Made by a program: the position numbers and the translations under genes. DNA of 64,000 nucleotides from Atopobium minutum (GTDB taxonomy: Bacteria > Actinomycetota > Coriobacteriia > Coriobacteriales > Atopobiaceae): NCBI GenBank assembly GCA_900105895.1, contig FNSH01000001.1, positions 806,001-870,000 of the forward strand, read 5' to 3'. Below, piece by piece: positions 63,380 to 64,000 of this stretch. Within the stretch, counting starts at the first letter, position 1, and each line of letters starts with the position of its first letter. The notes under the pieces are model-generated. The model had not been told where the DNA came from and made no database searches. It was given only the letters and a program-made list of their open reading frames with translations.

Positions 63380-64000
63380 TTACCTCCCCGTATTAATACG
63401 AAAGTTATCCAAATAATCGCGGTATAGTTGATAGGATTTTTTGATTGAAAGATGAGAAATCATTTCACGATAACCGCTTGTAGAATCAGTGACGATAAAA
63501 ACTTGTTTTATTCTATCCTCATCATTAACTTTTGTCATAAACTCTGGGAAAGCATGCTCGTCAATCAGCACTGCAAAAGCGTTTTCTGGCAAAATCAGCA
63601 TAGAAGGCAACGATTCTTCTTCAATCTTAGGGCATAAGCCAACACAACCTGTTTTCATCCAAAGAACAGGCAAGAGTTCTTTGAACTGTCTACCAAGTGC
63701 AACAGCGTTCTTATCTAGGAAGCCAAGCTTGAAAAATGCAGCATTCGCTTTGAAACCATCTGCCATTGCTCGTTCACTATCAAGATACGTGCCTTTAAGT
63801 GGATTACCATTTATATCTTCGCCTTTAATTGAGCAAACAGTACGTGGCCATGTTACATAATGAGCAATACCAAGCCGTTCCCATTCTGGATCTCCAGGCT
63901 TGAAACCGTCTTTTTTGAGCTTTTTGGCTTCTTCATCTGAAACTTCATTATTGGTGACCATAATACAACGTCGGTGTCCGCCATCTTCAGCATTGAGTAG
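63380..64000 (-). CDS. Type III-like DNA methyltransferase (Mod), C-terminal part (cut by window edge)
   Basis: The frame runs without a stop to the window end; no start lies inside the window. Just inside the edge it reads LLNAEDGGHRRCIMVTNN, the conserved segment (NAEDGGxR) after the catalytic core of site-specific adenine methyltransferases of the type III group. The rest is the C-terminal region with GIAHYVTWPRTVCSIKG and FFKLGFLDKNAV. The catalytic DPPY and target domain lie outside. It is followed 3 nt later by res, so the two form a restriction-modification pair. Confidence 0.85.
   Translation of the reverse strand, partial: LLNAEDGGHRRCIMVTNNEVSDEEAKKLKKDGFKPGDPEWERLGIAHYVTWPRTVCSIKGEDINGNPLKGTYLDSERAMADGFKANAAFFKLGFLDKNAVALGRQFKELLPVLWMKTGCVGLCPKIEEESLPSMLILPENAFAVLIDEHAFPEFMTKVNDEDRIKQVFIVTDSTSGYREMISHLSIKKSYQLYRDYLDNFRINTGR

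Overview
The window reads as a core-genome segment of an actinobacterium of class Coriobacteriia, most likely family Atopobiaceae (Atopobium, Lancefieldella, Olsenella relatives). This is inferred from protein character, not from a database search: a dnaK-grpE-dnaJ-hspR operon of actinobacterial type, a Cna/SpaA-type LPXTG adhesin, a bL31 with a long Ala/Lys/Glu tail, a MurE without the meso-DAP DNPR motif, and an SLC11-type transporter resembling the Mg-selective NRMT described from Eggerthella lenta. Base composition is intermediate over most of the window and clearly AT-rich from about 56.8 kb to the end.

Layout. 1-8.8 kb: end of a MATE exporter, an oxidoreductase, tRNA-Pro, ispE, veg, an M24 peptidase, a CmpB-like membrane protein, nagB, then a murI-rph-rdgB operon behind tRNA-Val. 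8.9-11.5 kb: murE-like ligase and a HAD phosphatase. 11.7-16.8 kb: a giant sortase-anchored adhesin whose reading frame is broken at a run of nine G, a textbook phase-variation tract. 17-31 kb: housekeeping genes (rpmE, coaX, biotin ligase, folP-folK fusion, exonuclease III, PHP hydrolase, aminotransferase, ftsH, hpt, tilS, a WalJ-like hydrolase, mscL). 30.4-40.2 kb: a PASTA/zinc-ribbon membrane protein, clpB, an SPFH protein with a tiny ribbon-helix-helix partner, and the hspR-dnaJ-grpE-dnaK chaperone operon. 40.5-46.5 kb: ferredoxin, phosphodiesterase, tadA, tRNA-Ser, lemA, and a two-gene divalent-metal operon (CBS/MgtE-like protein plus an NRMT-like transporter). 46.6-56.6 kb: envelope genes (polysaccharide deacetylase, PRC-barrel, YtxH, RlpA-like and CNNM proteins), a stand-alone protein resembling the cyanophycin synthetase N-domain, EF-G2 and an RNA uracil methyltransferase.

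56.8-64 kb: a compact AT-rich defence island on the minus strand, transcribed mod -> res -> hamA -> hamB. It joins a type III-like restriction-modification pair to a Hachiman (HamA/HamB) system with gaps of 3, 34 and 13 nt, so the four genes probably form one operon. An 11-bp inverted repeat lies between the last core gene and the island.

Most noteworthy: the poly-G switch and apparent mosaic structure of the adhesin; the fused RM-Hachiman operon, including an endonuclease motif in which the usual Lys appears replaced by His; the MgtE-like/NRMT-like metal operon with a structured leader; and an 11-bp element shared upstream of dnaK and clpB at nearly the same distance from the start codons.
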